A DNA stretch of 44,173 nt, taken from the NCBI GenBank assembly GCA_947364365.1, contig CANASP010000017.1, forward strand, positions 1 through 44,173. The letters are read 5' to 3'. The DNA is from an uncultured Alistipes sp. (GTDB taxonomy: Bacteria; Bacteroidota; Bacteroidia; Bacteroidales; Rikenellaceae). How positions within the stretch are numbered: position 1 is the first letter of the stretch; every line of letters begins with the position of its first letter. Positions 33,570 through 41,771 of the stretch are shown one piece after another. Below the pieces are notes generated by a model that saw nothing but the letters and a program-made list of their open reading frames with translations, was not told the origin of the DNA and ran no database searches. Position numbers and translations under genes: made by a program.

Positions 33570-35150
33570 TCAGTCTCCGTATTTGTTGGTCAGGGGCATC
33601 AGGCGTTCATGGCCGAACGAGCAGGCCGACAGGCGCAGCACGGGCGGGAACTGGAAGCGCTTCTTCTCGTTGCGCATAATCATGGCGTGGATCTTCTCCA
33701 CGACCTCGGAGTCGAAGCCGGCGTTGATGATCTCCTCGCGGTGCTGCCCCTCCTCGATCATGCGGTAGAGGATGGCGTCGACCACCTCGTAGGGAGGCAG
33801 CGTGTCGGTATCCTTCTGGCCGAGGTGGAGCTCCGACGAAGGTTCCTTGTCGAGGATGTTCTCGGGAATCAGGTCGCCGAAGGTGCGGTTGATGTAGCGG
33901 GCGACGTCGTAGATCTCGCCCTTGTAGAGGTCGCCCGTGGGGCTGAAAGCGCCGGCCGTATCGCCGTAGAGGGTGCAGAAACCCAGCGCGTTCTCGCTCT
34001 TGTTGGAGGAGTTGACCAGGATGTGGCCCGTCTTGTTCTGGAGCGCCATGAGCAGCACCGTACGGATACGGGCCTGGATGTTCTCCTCGGTGGCGTCGAA
34101 CTCCGTGCCGCCGATCACGGGTTTGAGCGTGTCGATGACGCTGTCGTAGATCGCGTTGACAGGGATGACGTTGTAGGCGATGCCCAACCGCTCGGCCAGC
34201 TCGCGGGCATCCTCCACCGAGTGGTCCGAGGAGAAGGGCGAGGGCATGAGCAGCGCGCGGACGTTCTCGCGGCCGAGCGCCGCGACGGCCAGGCAGGCCA
34301 CCACGGCCGAGTCGATACCGCCCGAAAGGCCCACGGCGGCCTTCGCGTAGTTGTTCTTGCGGAAAAAGTCGCCCAACCCGCAGCAGGCGGCCTCGTAGAG
34401 CATGCGCGTGCGGTCGTTGATCGACGTGGGGACCACGACGGGCTGCTGCGAGCCGTCGGTGTCGAAGAGCTGGAAGTCCTCGGCGAAATTCTTCATCATC
34501 AGCACCAGTTCGCCGCGGCGGTTGAAGGCGCCCGACGTGCCGTCGTAGACGATGTCGGTGGCGCCGCCCACCTGGTTGACCAGCACGATGTTCTTGCTCT
34601 CGACGAAGGCCAGGCTGCGCATGAGTTCGTAGCGCTGGCTCAGCACCCCCTTGCCGTATTTGCGGGCGTTGATCGAGATGACGGTCTCGACCGAGTGGTC
34701 GAAATCGTGCTCGAAGCAGAGGTCGCCGCCGACAACGATCGCGCACTTGTGGCCCTTGATCGTGGCGTATTCATAGCCCTTCGACGGAACCAGAAAGCCC
34801 ATCTCGCGACGGGCCGTGATGTGCTTCTTGCCTATGTAGCGCAGCACTTTGCGATCCTGAATGAGCGCCGCGGCGCTGATCGTGCCCTTCTCGGTGAGAA
34901 TCGGGAGGCCGACGATGGCGGCGATCCCGTCGCAGCAGGAGGCGATCTCGACCAGGGCGTCCTCGCACAGTTCGAGGAAGGTGGTTTTACGCAGGAGGTC
35001 GAATGCCGGCGTGCCGCTCACGGCCTGCTCGGCGAAGACCACCAGATCGGCCTGCCGGGCCTTGGCTTGGTTGATCGCGTCGATGATCTTCGAGGCGTTG
35101 CCCTCGATGTCGCCGACCGTGTAGTTCAACTGGGCAATGGCGATTTTCAT
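33570..35150 (-). CDS. nadE: NAD+ synthetase with degenerate glutaminase domain
   Basis: NadE amidates nicotinic acid adenine dinucleotide to NAD+. The C-terminal synthetase domain (about 265-526) is intact, with the ATP loop VGLSGGIDSAVV (Ser276-Ser281) and SNKSENALGFCTLYGD. The N-terminal nitrilase-fold glutaminase domain (1-240) keeps Glu41 (FAEQAVSG) and Lys108/109 (GKKHITARRE). The nucleophile site, normally ICEDLW, reads VVGGDLCF (139-146), so Cys is Gly141 and the next Glu is Gly142. A Cys occurs four residues later, where Trp is usual. The enzyme may depend on free ammonia. It is the first gene of the Rnf operon, with a promoter about 80 bp upstream. Confidence 0.93.
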   Translation of the reverse strand: MKIAIAQLNYTVGDIEGNASKIIDAINQAKARQADLVVFAEQAVSGTPAFDLLRKTTFLELCEDALVEIASCCDGIAAIVGLPILTEKGTISAAALIQDRKVLRYIGKKHITARREMGFLVPSKGYEYATIKGHKCAIVVGGDLCFEHDFDHSVETVISINARKYGKGVLSQRYELMRSLAFVESKNIVLVNQVGGATDIVYDGTSGAFNRRGELVLMMKNFAEDFQLFDTDGSQQPVVVPTSINDRTRMLYEAACCGLGDFFRKNNYAKAAVGLSGGIDSAVVACLAVAALGRENVRALLMPSPFSSDHSVEDARELAERLGIAYNVIPVNAIYDSVIDTLKPVIGGTEFDATEENIQARIRTVLLMALQNKTGHILVNSSNKSENALGFCTLYGDTAGAFSPTGDLYKGEIYDVARYINRTFGDLIPENILDKEPSSELHLGQKDTDTLPPYEVVDAILYRMIEEGQHREEIINAGFDSEVVEKIHAMIMRNEKKRFQFPPVLRLSACSFGHERLMPLTNKYGD

Positions 35151-35228
35151 TCAGTGCAGTTTTAGTCAGACTTCGGGGTGGAGGCACCGCCGCGACGCCG
35201 CCGCGGCACGCACGGCCTCCCAACTGCG

Positions 35229-35260
35229 CAAAGGTAGGGATTATTTGGTGAAGTCGGAAA
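35229..35260 (-). promoter_or_regulatory. Promoter for the nadE-rnf operon
   Basis: On the minus strand: TTTC, 20 bp, TACCTTTG. The -7 is exact and the -33 differs by one base. It lies about 80 bp before nadE and is the only good promoter found ahead of the eight tightly spaced genes. Confidence 0.7.
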
Positions 35261-35719
35261 TCTTTTCGCATGAATATAGGTGTCGAATCGTCATAATCAT
35301 GCGATATCGGATCCTCCGCGGAGCACGGCCGGGGGCTCGGCCGCCCCGGATGCAGGGCCCGTCCGACAATCCGACGCAGCCCCGCGCCGGCAAGGCGGCG
35401 GGACGACGGCGAAACGACGGCGGCAAGGCGGGACAGCCAGGCGCTCGCCCGCAGCCGGACAGGCGCTCTCTGCCGGGAAGCACGACCCGCCGCATTGTTC
35501 GTCCCGGACGACCCCGCCACACCGCCAAGCCCTTGCCGCATTGTTCGCCCCGAACAGCCCTTCGCCCAGTCCCTGCCGCTCAGCCCAACCCCGAGCACCC
35601 GCCGCATCGTTCGCTCCCCGCTCGGCCCCAACCCCGAGTCCCTGCCGCACCGCACCGCCCTGCCGCCCAACCCCAGCCCGAAGGCCCGCCCCGCGACACA
35701 GGGCCGAAAAAACGGAAAA
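35261..35719. other. Gene-free GC-rich stretch with degenerate repeats
   Basis: No credible gene; frames through it encode Pro/Arg-rich low complexity on both strands. A motif CCGCATTGTTCG recurs at 35490, 35536 and, as CCGCATCGTTCG, at 35602, in irregularly spaced surroundings rich in CCCCGA. This looks like a decayed repeat array. Confidence 0.55.
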
Positions 35720-35745
35720 GCGGCCTCCGGTCTCCCGGAAGCCGC
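35720..35745 (-). terminator. Terminator after the zinc-ribbon coiled-coil gene
   Basis: An 11-bp stem with one mismatch (GCGGCCTCCGG against CCGGAAGCCGC) and 4-base loop, followed on the minus strand by CTTTTCCGTTTTTT, 22 bp after the stop codon. Confidence 0.8.
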
Positions 35746-35767
35746 CTATCGGATGCGGTGCGTCGCG

Positions 35768-36529
35768 TTACTCCTCCCCCACCTCGGGATCGGCCACCAG
35801 AATGCGGCCGCAGTACTCGCAGACGATGATCTTCTTGCCCTGGCGGATATCGGCCTGACGCTGGGGCGGGATGCGGTTGAAGCAGCCTCCGCAGGCGTCG
35901 CGGCTCACGGTCACCACGGCCAGTCCGTTGCGGACGTTGCGCCGGATGCGCTCGTAGGCAGCCAGCAGGCGCTCGTCGATGCGCTCCTTGGCCATGACGG
36001 CCTGGGCCGTATACTCGGCCACGCGGGGAGCCGTCTCGGCCTCGATGCCCTCCAGCTCGGCACGCTTGGCTTCAAGGTCGGTACCGCGCTCGGCAGCGGC
36101 CGCCTCGGCCTCTTCGAGCTGCGCCTTCTTGCCGCGGATGCCGGCGGCGTACTCCTTCAGCCGCTTCTCGGCCAGCTCGATCTCCAGCTCCTGGTACTCG
36201 ATTTCCTTGGTGATGGCATCGTACTCGCGGTTGTTGCGCACGTTGTTCTGCTGCTCCTTGTAATTGCCGATCTGGATCCGGGCCTGATCGATCTCGCGCT
36301 TGCGCTGTTTGGTGAGTGCGTTGAGCTCTTCGATTTCGGCGTTGACGTTCTCGATACGCGTCTTCAGACCGGCCATTTCGTCCTCGAGGTCCTCCACTTC
36401 GAGCGGGAGCTCGCCCTTCACCTTGTTGATCTCGTCGATCTTGCTGTCGATCTTCTGCAGCTCGTAAAGGGCCAAAATTTTCTCCTGCATCGAGTAGTCG
36501 GCCTCGGCAGTCTTCTTTTGTGTCGCCAT
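35768..36529 (-). CDS. Coiled-coil protein with C4-type zinc ribbon
   Basis: A 253-residue cytoplasmic protein. Residues about 15-185 form a long heptad-rich coiled coil (for example INKVKGELPLEVEDLEDEMA). The C-terminus is a zinc ribbon with CGGCFNRIPPQRQ and CEYCGRIL, giving four Cys ligands. This is the zf-RING_7/CT398-like family. The role is not established; members may bind nucleic acid or act in flagellar or secretion assembly in other phyla. It lies 24 bp downstream of the Nif3 gene, a common pairing in Bacteroidetes. An additional -7 element lies inside the end of nif3. A hairpin terminator follows. Confidence 0.9.
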   Translation of the reverse strand: MATQKKTAEADYSMQEKILALYELQKIDSKIDEINKVKGELPLEVEDLEDEMAGLKTRIENVNAEIEELNALTKQRKREIDQARIQIGNYKEQQNNVRNNREYDAITKEIEYQELEIELAEKRLKEYAAGIRGKKAQLEEAEAAAAERGTDLEAKRAELEGIEAETAPRVAEYTAQAVMAKERIDERLLAAYERIRRNVRNGLAVVTVSRDACGGCFNRIPPQRQADIRQGKKIIVCEYCGRILVADPEVGEE

Positions 36530-36553
36530 ATGATGTTTCGTATAATTTTATAC

Positions 36554-37339
36554 TTAAACCCAATAATTCACCGGGTTACGCGATGATTCACTCCTGCGGA
36601 CCGCAAAGGTACATAAATTTTTCGACAAAATATCAAATAAAATCCGAATTGCGCAATATTCGCTCTCGAAATGGCCTATGTCGGCCACCGTGAGCGCCTT
36701 ATCGGGGGTCATGAAGTCGTTGTACTTGAGATCGGCCGTGAGGTAGAAGTCGGCTCCGGCACGCCGCGCGGCACCGATCAGCGACGCCCCGGCCCCCGTG
36801 CAGACGGCCACGCGGAAGACATGCTCCGAGGCGATGTCGCTATGGCGGATCACCTTGACATGCAGCACGTCGCGGATGCGCTCCATGAAATCGGCCACCG
36901 CCGCCGGTTCGGGCAGCTCGCCCACCACGCCGAACCCGACCTCGGAACCCGCCTCCGCCGGATCGAGCACGCGCAACCCGCCGACCCCCAGCATCGAGGC
37001 GAGCCGCCAGCTCATCCCCCCGGGCGCGCTGTCGAGGTTGGTGTGGCAGGCGTAGAGGGCGATACGGCTGCGGATGGCCCGCTCGACGCAGCGCTGCACC
37101 TCGTCGGCCGAATTGAAGCGCTTGAGCGGGTGGAAGACGATCGGATGGTGCGTGATGACCAGATCGCACCCCTCGCGCTCGGCCTCGTCGAGCACCTCCT
37201 CCGTGACGTCGACCGCCACGAGCGCCCGGTGCACCTCGTCGTCGTCGTGCCCCACGATGAGGCCCGCATTGTCGTAGGAGGCCTGCCATTCGAGACGGGC
37301 GAACCGCTCGATCACATCGGTTATCTCTTTTATTTTCAT
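36554..37339 (-). CDS. Nif3-like dinuclear metal-centre protein (YbgI family)
   Basis: A 261-residue Nif3/YbgI protein. Metal-ligand motifs are VITHHPIVFHPLK (about 73-85), HTNLDSAPGGMSWRLA (about 108-123) and IGHFESE near the C-terminus. This is the short form, without the PII-like insert that enlarges many homologues to about 365 residues. The function is uncertain; GTP cyclohydrolase-type activity has been proposed for relatives. The start is the ATG giving MKIKEITDVIERFA; the in-frame extension upstream is low-complexity and rejected. The last 30 codons are AT-rich compared with the rest and appear to contain a promoter for the next gene. Confidence 0.92.
   Translation of the reverse strand: MKIKEITDVIERFARLEWQASYDNAGLIVGHDDDEVHRALVAVDVTEEVLDEAEREGCDLVITHHPIVFHPLKRFNSADEVQRCVERAIRSRIALYACHTNLDSAPGGMSWRLASMLGVGGLRVLDPAEAGSEVGFGVVGELPEPAAVADFMERIRDVLHVKVIRHSDIASEHVFRVAVCTGAGASLIGAARRAGADFYLTADLKYNDFMTPDKALTVADIGHFESEYCAIRILFDILSKNLCTFAVRRSESSRNPVNYWV
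36604..36637 (-). promoter_or_regulatory. Internal promoter candidate for the zinc-ribbon gene
   Basis: Inside the last codons of nif3 the minus strand reads TTTG, 22 bp, TACCTTTG. The spacer is 2-3 bp longer than ideal. The surrounding 100 bp are A/T-rich in contrast to the rest of the gene. Confidence 0.45.
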
Positions 37340-37519
37340 AATCTTATCACAGCAAATTTCACAGAATGGCACCGCGCACCGCGCACCGCCCCTCCTCACC
37401 GCCCCTCCGCGACGCCGGCGGCCGACCCCGTCTGCCGGCATCGGACCAGCGGCAACCGGGCGATCAAGCAGCCGGACGGTCAGGCTGCCGGGCAGTCGGG
37501 CTGCCGGACGATCGGACGA

Positions 37520-38254
37520 TCAGAACAGCGACTGCTCGTAGAAGGCGAAGAGCTCCTTGTCGGCATCGTCCTCCTTGCGGCGACGACCGCGCCGCGCCGC
37601 CGGCTTCGGAGCGGCGGAAGCGGACGGATCGGCGGGAGCAGCGGGATCGGCCGGCGCCTCCCCCTCGACGATCCGCACCACGGCCTTGCGTCCGCGACGG
37701 ACGGGCGGCACGGGAGTCCCGGACGGCACGGGGGTCTCGGGGCTCCCGGCATCCGTCGCCCCGGAGGCATCCCCGAAGGCATCCCCGGAGGCATCCCCGG
37801 AGAGCCCCTCCGAAGCGGATTCGGCCCCGCCGGAGGGATCGGGCCTCTTCCCGGGTTGTCCGGACACTGCGGGCCGTACGGCATCGGCCGCTGCCGCCGC
37901 AGCGGTCCCGGCGGCAGGCCCCTCCTTGAGGTCCTCGCGCACCTCGACGAGCATCGCCCGGATACGCTGCAACCGCTCCATGAGTTCGACATCGCGCTCC
38001 ACGCCGCTCCCGGCGGCCTGCGGACGACGTCCCAGCGCCTTCTTGGCCCCTTCGAGGGTCATGCCGCGTTCCTTGACCAGGTGGTAGATGAGCTTGAGCG
38101 TCTCGATGTCCCGGGGCGAGAAGAGGCGGTTGCCCTTCTTGTTGCGCTTGGGGTGCAGAATGGGAAACTGCGACTCCCAGTGGCGGAGCAGCGACTGGTT
38201 GACGTCGAACAGCTCGGCGACCTCGCCCATCGAGTAAAAGAGTTTTTCGGCCAT
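37520..38254 (-). CDS. MerR-family transcription regulator with disordered C-terminal half
   Basis: A 244-residue regulator. Residues 1-75 form a MerR winged helix-turn-helix (YSMGEVAELFDVNQSLLRHW, then KKGNRLFSPRDIETLKLIYH). A short helical segment follows (about 85-110). The remaining 130 residues are rich in Gly, Ala, Pro, Asp and Arg and look disordered, with a SGDASGDAFGDASG repeat coded by a 12-bp tandem repeat. The extreme C-terminus (DADKELFAFYEQSLF) looks structured again and may be a short interaction motif. The N-terminal domain is of the kind common in Bacteroidetes next to housekeeping genes. Target and ligand are unknown. Confidence 0.9.
   Translation of the reverse strand: MAEKLFYSMGEVAELFDVNQSLLRHWESQFPILHPKRNKKGNRLFSPRDIETLKLIYHLVKERGMTLEGAKKALGRRPQAAGSGVERDVELMERLQRIRAMLVEVREDLKEGPAAGTAAAAAADAVRPAVSGQPGKRPDPSGGAESASEGLSGDASGDAFGDASGATDAGSPETPVPSGTPVPPVRRGRKAVVRIVEGEAPADPAAPADPSASAAPKPAARRGRRRKEDDADKELFAFYEQSLF
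37763..37798. repeat. 12-bp tandem repeat inside the MerR gene
   Basis: Three in-frame units of GGAGGCATCCCC (middle unit GAAGGCATCCCC), coding on the minus strand for the GDAS/GDAF repeat in the disordered half of the MerR protein. Unit length is a multiple of three, so changes in copy number would keep the frame. Confidence 0.85.
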
Positions 38255-38266
38255 ATCGTGTTTCGA

Positions 38267-39640
38267 TCAGTTTTTCAGTATGCGCCAGGCATTGGGATAG
38301 AGGTTGTTGACGCGTCCGCCGATGCGCTTGGCGAAGCCCAGCGGACGTCCTTCGCAGCCGACGAGGTTCATCCCCTCCGCAAGCCGTGCGGCGTCGATCT
38401 CCTGCCGCCGGAGGTAGCGCAGCGCCTCCTCGTCGGAGAGTTCCGCCCCGGGGAGCGCCCCGCGCTCCATCCCCGCGAAGAGCGCCAGTGCGGCGTCGGG
38501 TTTGAGCCGCCCCTTGAAGAGCTGCCCCATCGCCACGCCCGAGTAGACGACGGGCAGCGCCGACGACAACGCCGCGACGGCCTCGGCCTGCGCCTCGTAC
38601 CAGCCGTAGCAGCAGTCGCCCGCCGAGCCGAAGCGCATGGCGTCGGGCTCCGCGACCCACCGCCGCAGCTCGGCGGCAGCGGCCCTATCGACCGCAGCGA
38701 TGGGCTGCCGCCGTCCGCGCGGCAGGCGGCTGCGGCCCGGCGCGTCGTCGGCCTTGCGGGCCACGGCGGCGAAGAACCCCTCGCCGCGGGCCCGGTGGGG
38801 AAAGAAGCGGAAGGTCTGGAAAGCCCCCTCGCGGCCGCAGACGATGCCCCACGCGGGGTCGACCGCCACCCGATCGCTCTCCGTCAGCTCGCCGCCCACG
38901 CTCCGGGCGAAGCGCGCGAGCGTCCCCTCGTCCTCCTCGCGGTTGAAGGTGCAGGTGCTGTATACGAGCGTCCCGCCGGGCCGCAGCGCGCGCCACGCCT
39001 CGGCGAGGATCTCGTCCTGCCGCGCGGCGCAGAGCCGCACGTTGCCCTCGCTCCAGGCCGCGCGGGCCTCGTCGTCCTTGCGGAACATCCCCTCGCCCGA
39101 GCAGGGGGCGTCGACGGCCACCGCGTCGAACCACGCCTCGGCGTCGCACACCGTGCGCGGGTCGCAGCAGGTCACCGCCACGTTGCCCGTGCCCCAGCGG
39201 CGCACGTTGTCGCAGAGCGCCTGCACGCGGCGGCGGTCGATCTCGTTGGCCACGACCAACCCTTCCGTCCCCGCCAGCGAGGCGTAGAGGGTGGTCTTGC
39301 CGCCCGGCGCGGCGCAGAGATCCAGCACGCGCCGCCCGGCGATATCGCCGACCAGCCGCCCGACGAACTGCGACGACGCCTCCTGGACGTAGTAGGCCCC
39401 GGCATGGAACGCCGCGTCGAGCGTGAACGACGGCCTACTGTCGAGGTAGCGCCCCTCGGCGCACCACGGCACCGGCGCGGCGCCGTCGGCCACGCGCGGC
39501 ACACCCTGGGCGGCCGTCTTGGCGGGGTTGAGGCGCACGGAGACGGCCGGGGCGGTGTCGAGCGCCGCACAGAGGGCCGCCGCCTCGTCGGCCCCCAGGT
39601 CGCGCACCGTGCGCGCGACGAATGCTTCGGGCAACGTCAT
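38267..39640 (-). CDS. RsmF/YebU-like rRNA (cytosine-5) methyltransferase
   Basis: A 457-residue SAM-dependent RNA m5C methyltransferase. The SAM loop is LDLCAAPGGKTT (about 107-118). Motif IV DAPCSGEGMFRKD carries the release Cys and motif VI YSTCTFNREEDEG the nucleophile Cys. The C-terminal part (about 330-457) is a PUA-like extension with GVAMGQLFKGRLKPD, as in RsmF. The most likely target is 16S rRNA, but the exact base cannot be read from sequence. It is 3 bp from the kinase gene upstream and 12 bp from merR. Confidence 0.93.
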   Translation of the reverse strand: MTLPEAFVARTVRDLGADEAAALCAALDTAPAVSVRLNPAKTAAQGVPRVADGAAPVPWCAEGRYLDSRPSFTLDAAFHAGAYYVQEASSQFVGRLVGDIAGRRVLDLCAAPGGKTTLYASLAGTEGLVVANEIDRRRVQALCDNVRRWGTGNVAVTCCDPRTVCDAEAWFDAVAVDAPCSGEGMFRKDDEARAAWSEGNVRLCAARQDEILAEAWRALRPGGTLVYSTCTFNREEDEGTLARFARSVGGELTESDRVAVDPAWGIVCGREGAFQTFRFFPHRARGEGFFAAVARKADDAPGRSRLPRGRRQPIAAVDRAAAAELRRWVAEPDAMRFGSAGDCCYGWYEAQAEAVAALSSALPVVYSGVAMGQLFKGRLKPDAALALFAGMERGALPGAELSDEEALRYLRRQEIDAARLAEGMNLVGCEGRPLGFAKRIGGRVNNLYPNAWRILKN

Positions 39641-39643
39641 GGG

Positions 39644-40258
39644 CTACTTCGCGGCTTTGAGTGCGTCGATACGGGCGCAGATCCGGTCGAGGACGGCCGG
39701 ATCCGAGACGAAATCCTCGCAATCCTTGTCGACGACCAGCAGCGGCCCGTCGTAGATCGTATCGATCCAGTGGTCGTACTTGGCGTTGAGCCGCCCGAGA
39801 TACTGCTCGTCAATGTTCTGCTCGTATTCGCGGCCGCGCTTGCGGATCTGCGCGGTGAGCGTCGGCACGCTCGCCTTGAGGTAGACGAGCAGGTCGGGAC
39901 GCGGGATGAGCTCGGTCACCAGATCGAAGATCTTCATGTAGGTCTCGATGTCGCGCGAGGACATGAGCCCCATCTCGTGGAGGTTGTCGGCGAAGATGTG
40001 GGCGTCCTCGTAGATCGTGCGGTCCTGGAAGATCATCTCCTGACGGCCCGCCGCGAGCATATCCATCGTCTGGCGGATGCGGCTGCCGAGGAAGCGGATC
40101 TGGAGGTTGAACGACCAGCGGTTCATATCCTCGTAGAAGTCGCCGATATAGGGGTTGTCCACCTCTTCGAGGTAGGCTTTGGCGCGGTAGCGCTCGGTGA
40201 GCATGCGGGTCAGCGTCGTCTTGCCGCTGCCGATGTTTCCAGCGATGGCGATATACAT
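39644..40258 (-). CDS. Deoxynucleoside kinase
   Basis: A 204-residue deoxyadenosine/deoxyguanosine-type kinase for nucleoside salvage. The P-loop is IAGNIGSGKTTLTRML (4-19). The catalytic DRS-like motif is DRTIYEDAHIFAD (about 79-91). The lid has RKRGREYEQNI, with the Arg residues that contact phosphate. Length and order match the dNK/dGK family of Firmicutes and Bacteroidetes. It is 12 bp downstream of the acyl-adenylase gene and 3 bp upstream of the methyltransferase. Confidence 0.93.
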   Translation of the reverse strand: MYIAIAGNIGSGKTTLTRMLTERYRAKAYLEEVDNPYIGDFYEDMNRWSFNLQIRFLGSRIRQTMDMLAAGRQEMIFQDRTIYEDAHIFADNLHEMGLMSSRDIETYMKIFDLVTELIPRPDLLVYLKASVPTLTAQIRKRGREYEQNIDEQYLGRLNAKYDHWIDTIYDGPLLVVDKDCEDFVSDPAVLDRICARIDALKAAK

Positions 40259-40270
40259 GGTCGTCGTGTT

Positions 40271-41770
40271 TTAAAGGGTCGTTTTATGTTCTGCGGCCGC
40301 CGGGGCTGCGGCGTCGAATGAGAGCAGGTCGTCGGCCACGCGGCGGTCGGGCGCCAGGCGCGGCACCTTGTTCTTGCCGCGGGCGCGCATCCATGCCAGG
40401 AAGCGGTCCGGGCCGACGACGGTCAGGCACTGGCGGTCGAGCGTCGTGAGGCGCTTGGCGTCGTAGTCGGAGTTGACGGCCCGCAGCGCGCGGTCGAGCG
40501 CGTCGGCGAAGCGCTCCGTATCGTCGGGCTCGCGGTCGAAGGCCACGATCCACTCGTGGGCGCCCCGCTCGGCGAGCGACATGTAGCGCGGCGCCACGGT
40601 GTATTCGCTCACCACGGCACCCGTGGCGCGGCACGCCTCCACGAGCGCCCGGTCGGCGTTGTCGACGATCAGCTCCTCGCCGAAGGCGTTGATATACTGT
40701 CGCGTGCGCCCGGCGAAGCGGATGCGGTAGGGATCCGTCGAGGTGAACTCCACCCTATCGCCGATCTCGTAGCGCCACAGGCCGTTGTTCGAGGTGACGA
40801 GCATCGCGTAGGCGCGGCCGCACACGACCCCTTCGAGCGGGACGATGCGTTCGCCGTCGCGGAACTCGTACCAGGTGCCGTAGTCGAGCATCAGCAGCAT
40901 GTCGTCGCGCGCCGGGTCGTCGGCCAGGGCGAAGAAGCCCTCCGAGGCGTTGTAGGTGTTCATGTAGTGCATCCCCTCCGAGGGGATCAGCTCCTCGAAC
41001 GCGCGGCGGTAGGGGGCGAACTCCACGCCGCCGTGGGCGAAGAGCTCCAGATGGGGCCACACCTCCAGCAGGTTGCTTTTGCCCGTATACTCCAGCACGC
41101 GGCGCATCAGCGCGAGGTTCCACGACGGCACCCCGGCGAAGGCCGTGATGCGCTGCGGGACGCACTCGCGGCAGATGGCGTCGGCCTTCTGCCAGAAGTC
41201 GGGCAGGATGGCCGTGGCGGTGCGCGGCGCGCGGAACCAGCCCCCCAGAAAGCCCGTGTCGCACAGCAGCAGCGCCGAGAGGTCGCCCACCAGGTTGCGC
41301 CCCTCCCTCGCGCACGAACCGCCGAGCGTGAGGGTCTTGCCCTCGAAGACGCGGCTGCGGGGGTAGCGGTCGGCATAGAGCGTCGCCACGTCGCGCATGC
41401 CCAGCGTATGGTTGCGCCACACCGACTCGCGCGTCACGGGGATGTATTTCGAGCGGTCGGAGGTCGTCCCCGACGAGCGGGCGTAACGCACCACGCGCCC
41501 CGGGGCCGCCACGTCGCGCTCGCCGGCCATCATCCGCGCGACATAGGGTTTGAACCGCTCGTAGTCGAACGCGGGGACCGCCGCGGCGAAGGCCTCGGGG
41601 GTACGGACCCGGTCGAGGCCGAACGCGCGGCCCAGCGCCGTGCGGCGCCCGCTCGCGAGCCGCTCGCGCAGCATCTGCGCCTGCACCTCCAGAGGGTGGC
41701 GCCTCATGCGGTCGATGGCCCGCATGCGCCGCGAGAACCAGGCCCGGAATATCGTGTTGCGAAGTGACAT
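40271..41770 (-). CDS. GH3-fold (auxin-responsive promoter type) acyl-adenylating enzyme
   Basis: A 499-residue member of the GH3 adenylate-forming family named after plant acyl-amido synthetases (not glycoside hydrolase 3). The ATP motif is YARSSGTTSDRSKYIPV (about 92-108). YMNTYNASEGFFAL (about 268-281) is the second ATP motif. YEIGDRVEFTSTDPYRIRFAGRTRQYINAFGEEL matches the hinge region, cited here only in part: its key residues are Asp, Arg and the GRTRQ element. Bacterial members are common in Bacteroidetes, but their acid and amine substrates are unknown. It starts one base after trkA and is followed closely by the kinase gene. Confidence 0.9.
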   Translation of the reverse strand: MSLRNTIFRAWFSRRMRAIDRMRRHPLEVQAQMLRERLASGRRTALGRAFGLDRVRTPEAFAAAVPAFDYERFKPYVARMMAGERDVAAPGRVVRYARSSGTTSDRSKYIPVTRESVWRNHTLGMRDVATLYADRYPRSRVFEGKTLTLGGSCAREGRNLVGDLSALLLCDTGFLGGWFRAPRTATAILPDFWQKADAICRECVPQRITAFAGVPSWNLALMRRVLEYTGKSNLLEVWPHLELFAHGGVEFAPYRRAFEELIPSEGMHYMNTYNASEGFFALADDPARDDMLLMLDYGTWYEFRDGERIVPLEGVVCGRAYAMLVTSNNGLWRYEIGDRVEFTSTDPYRIRFAGRTRQYINAFGEELIVDNADRALVEACRATGAVVSEYTVAPRYMSLAERGAHEWIVAFDREPDDTERFADALDRALRAVNSDYDAKRLTTLDRQCLTVVGPDRFLAWMRARGKNKVPRLAPDRRVADDLLSFDAAAPAAAEHKTTL

Positions 41771-41771
41771 G

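Noticed and set aside
35280-35858. Pro-rich plus-strand frame of 192 residues between nadE and the zinc-ribbon gene
   Set aside because: It overlaps a terminator and the zinc-ribbon gene's end, has no recognisable domain and reflects GC-rich repeats.
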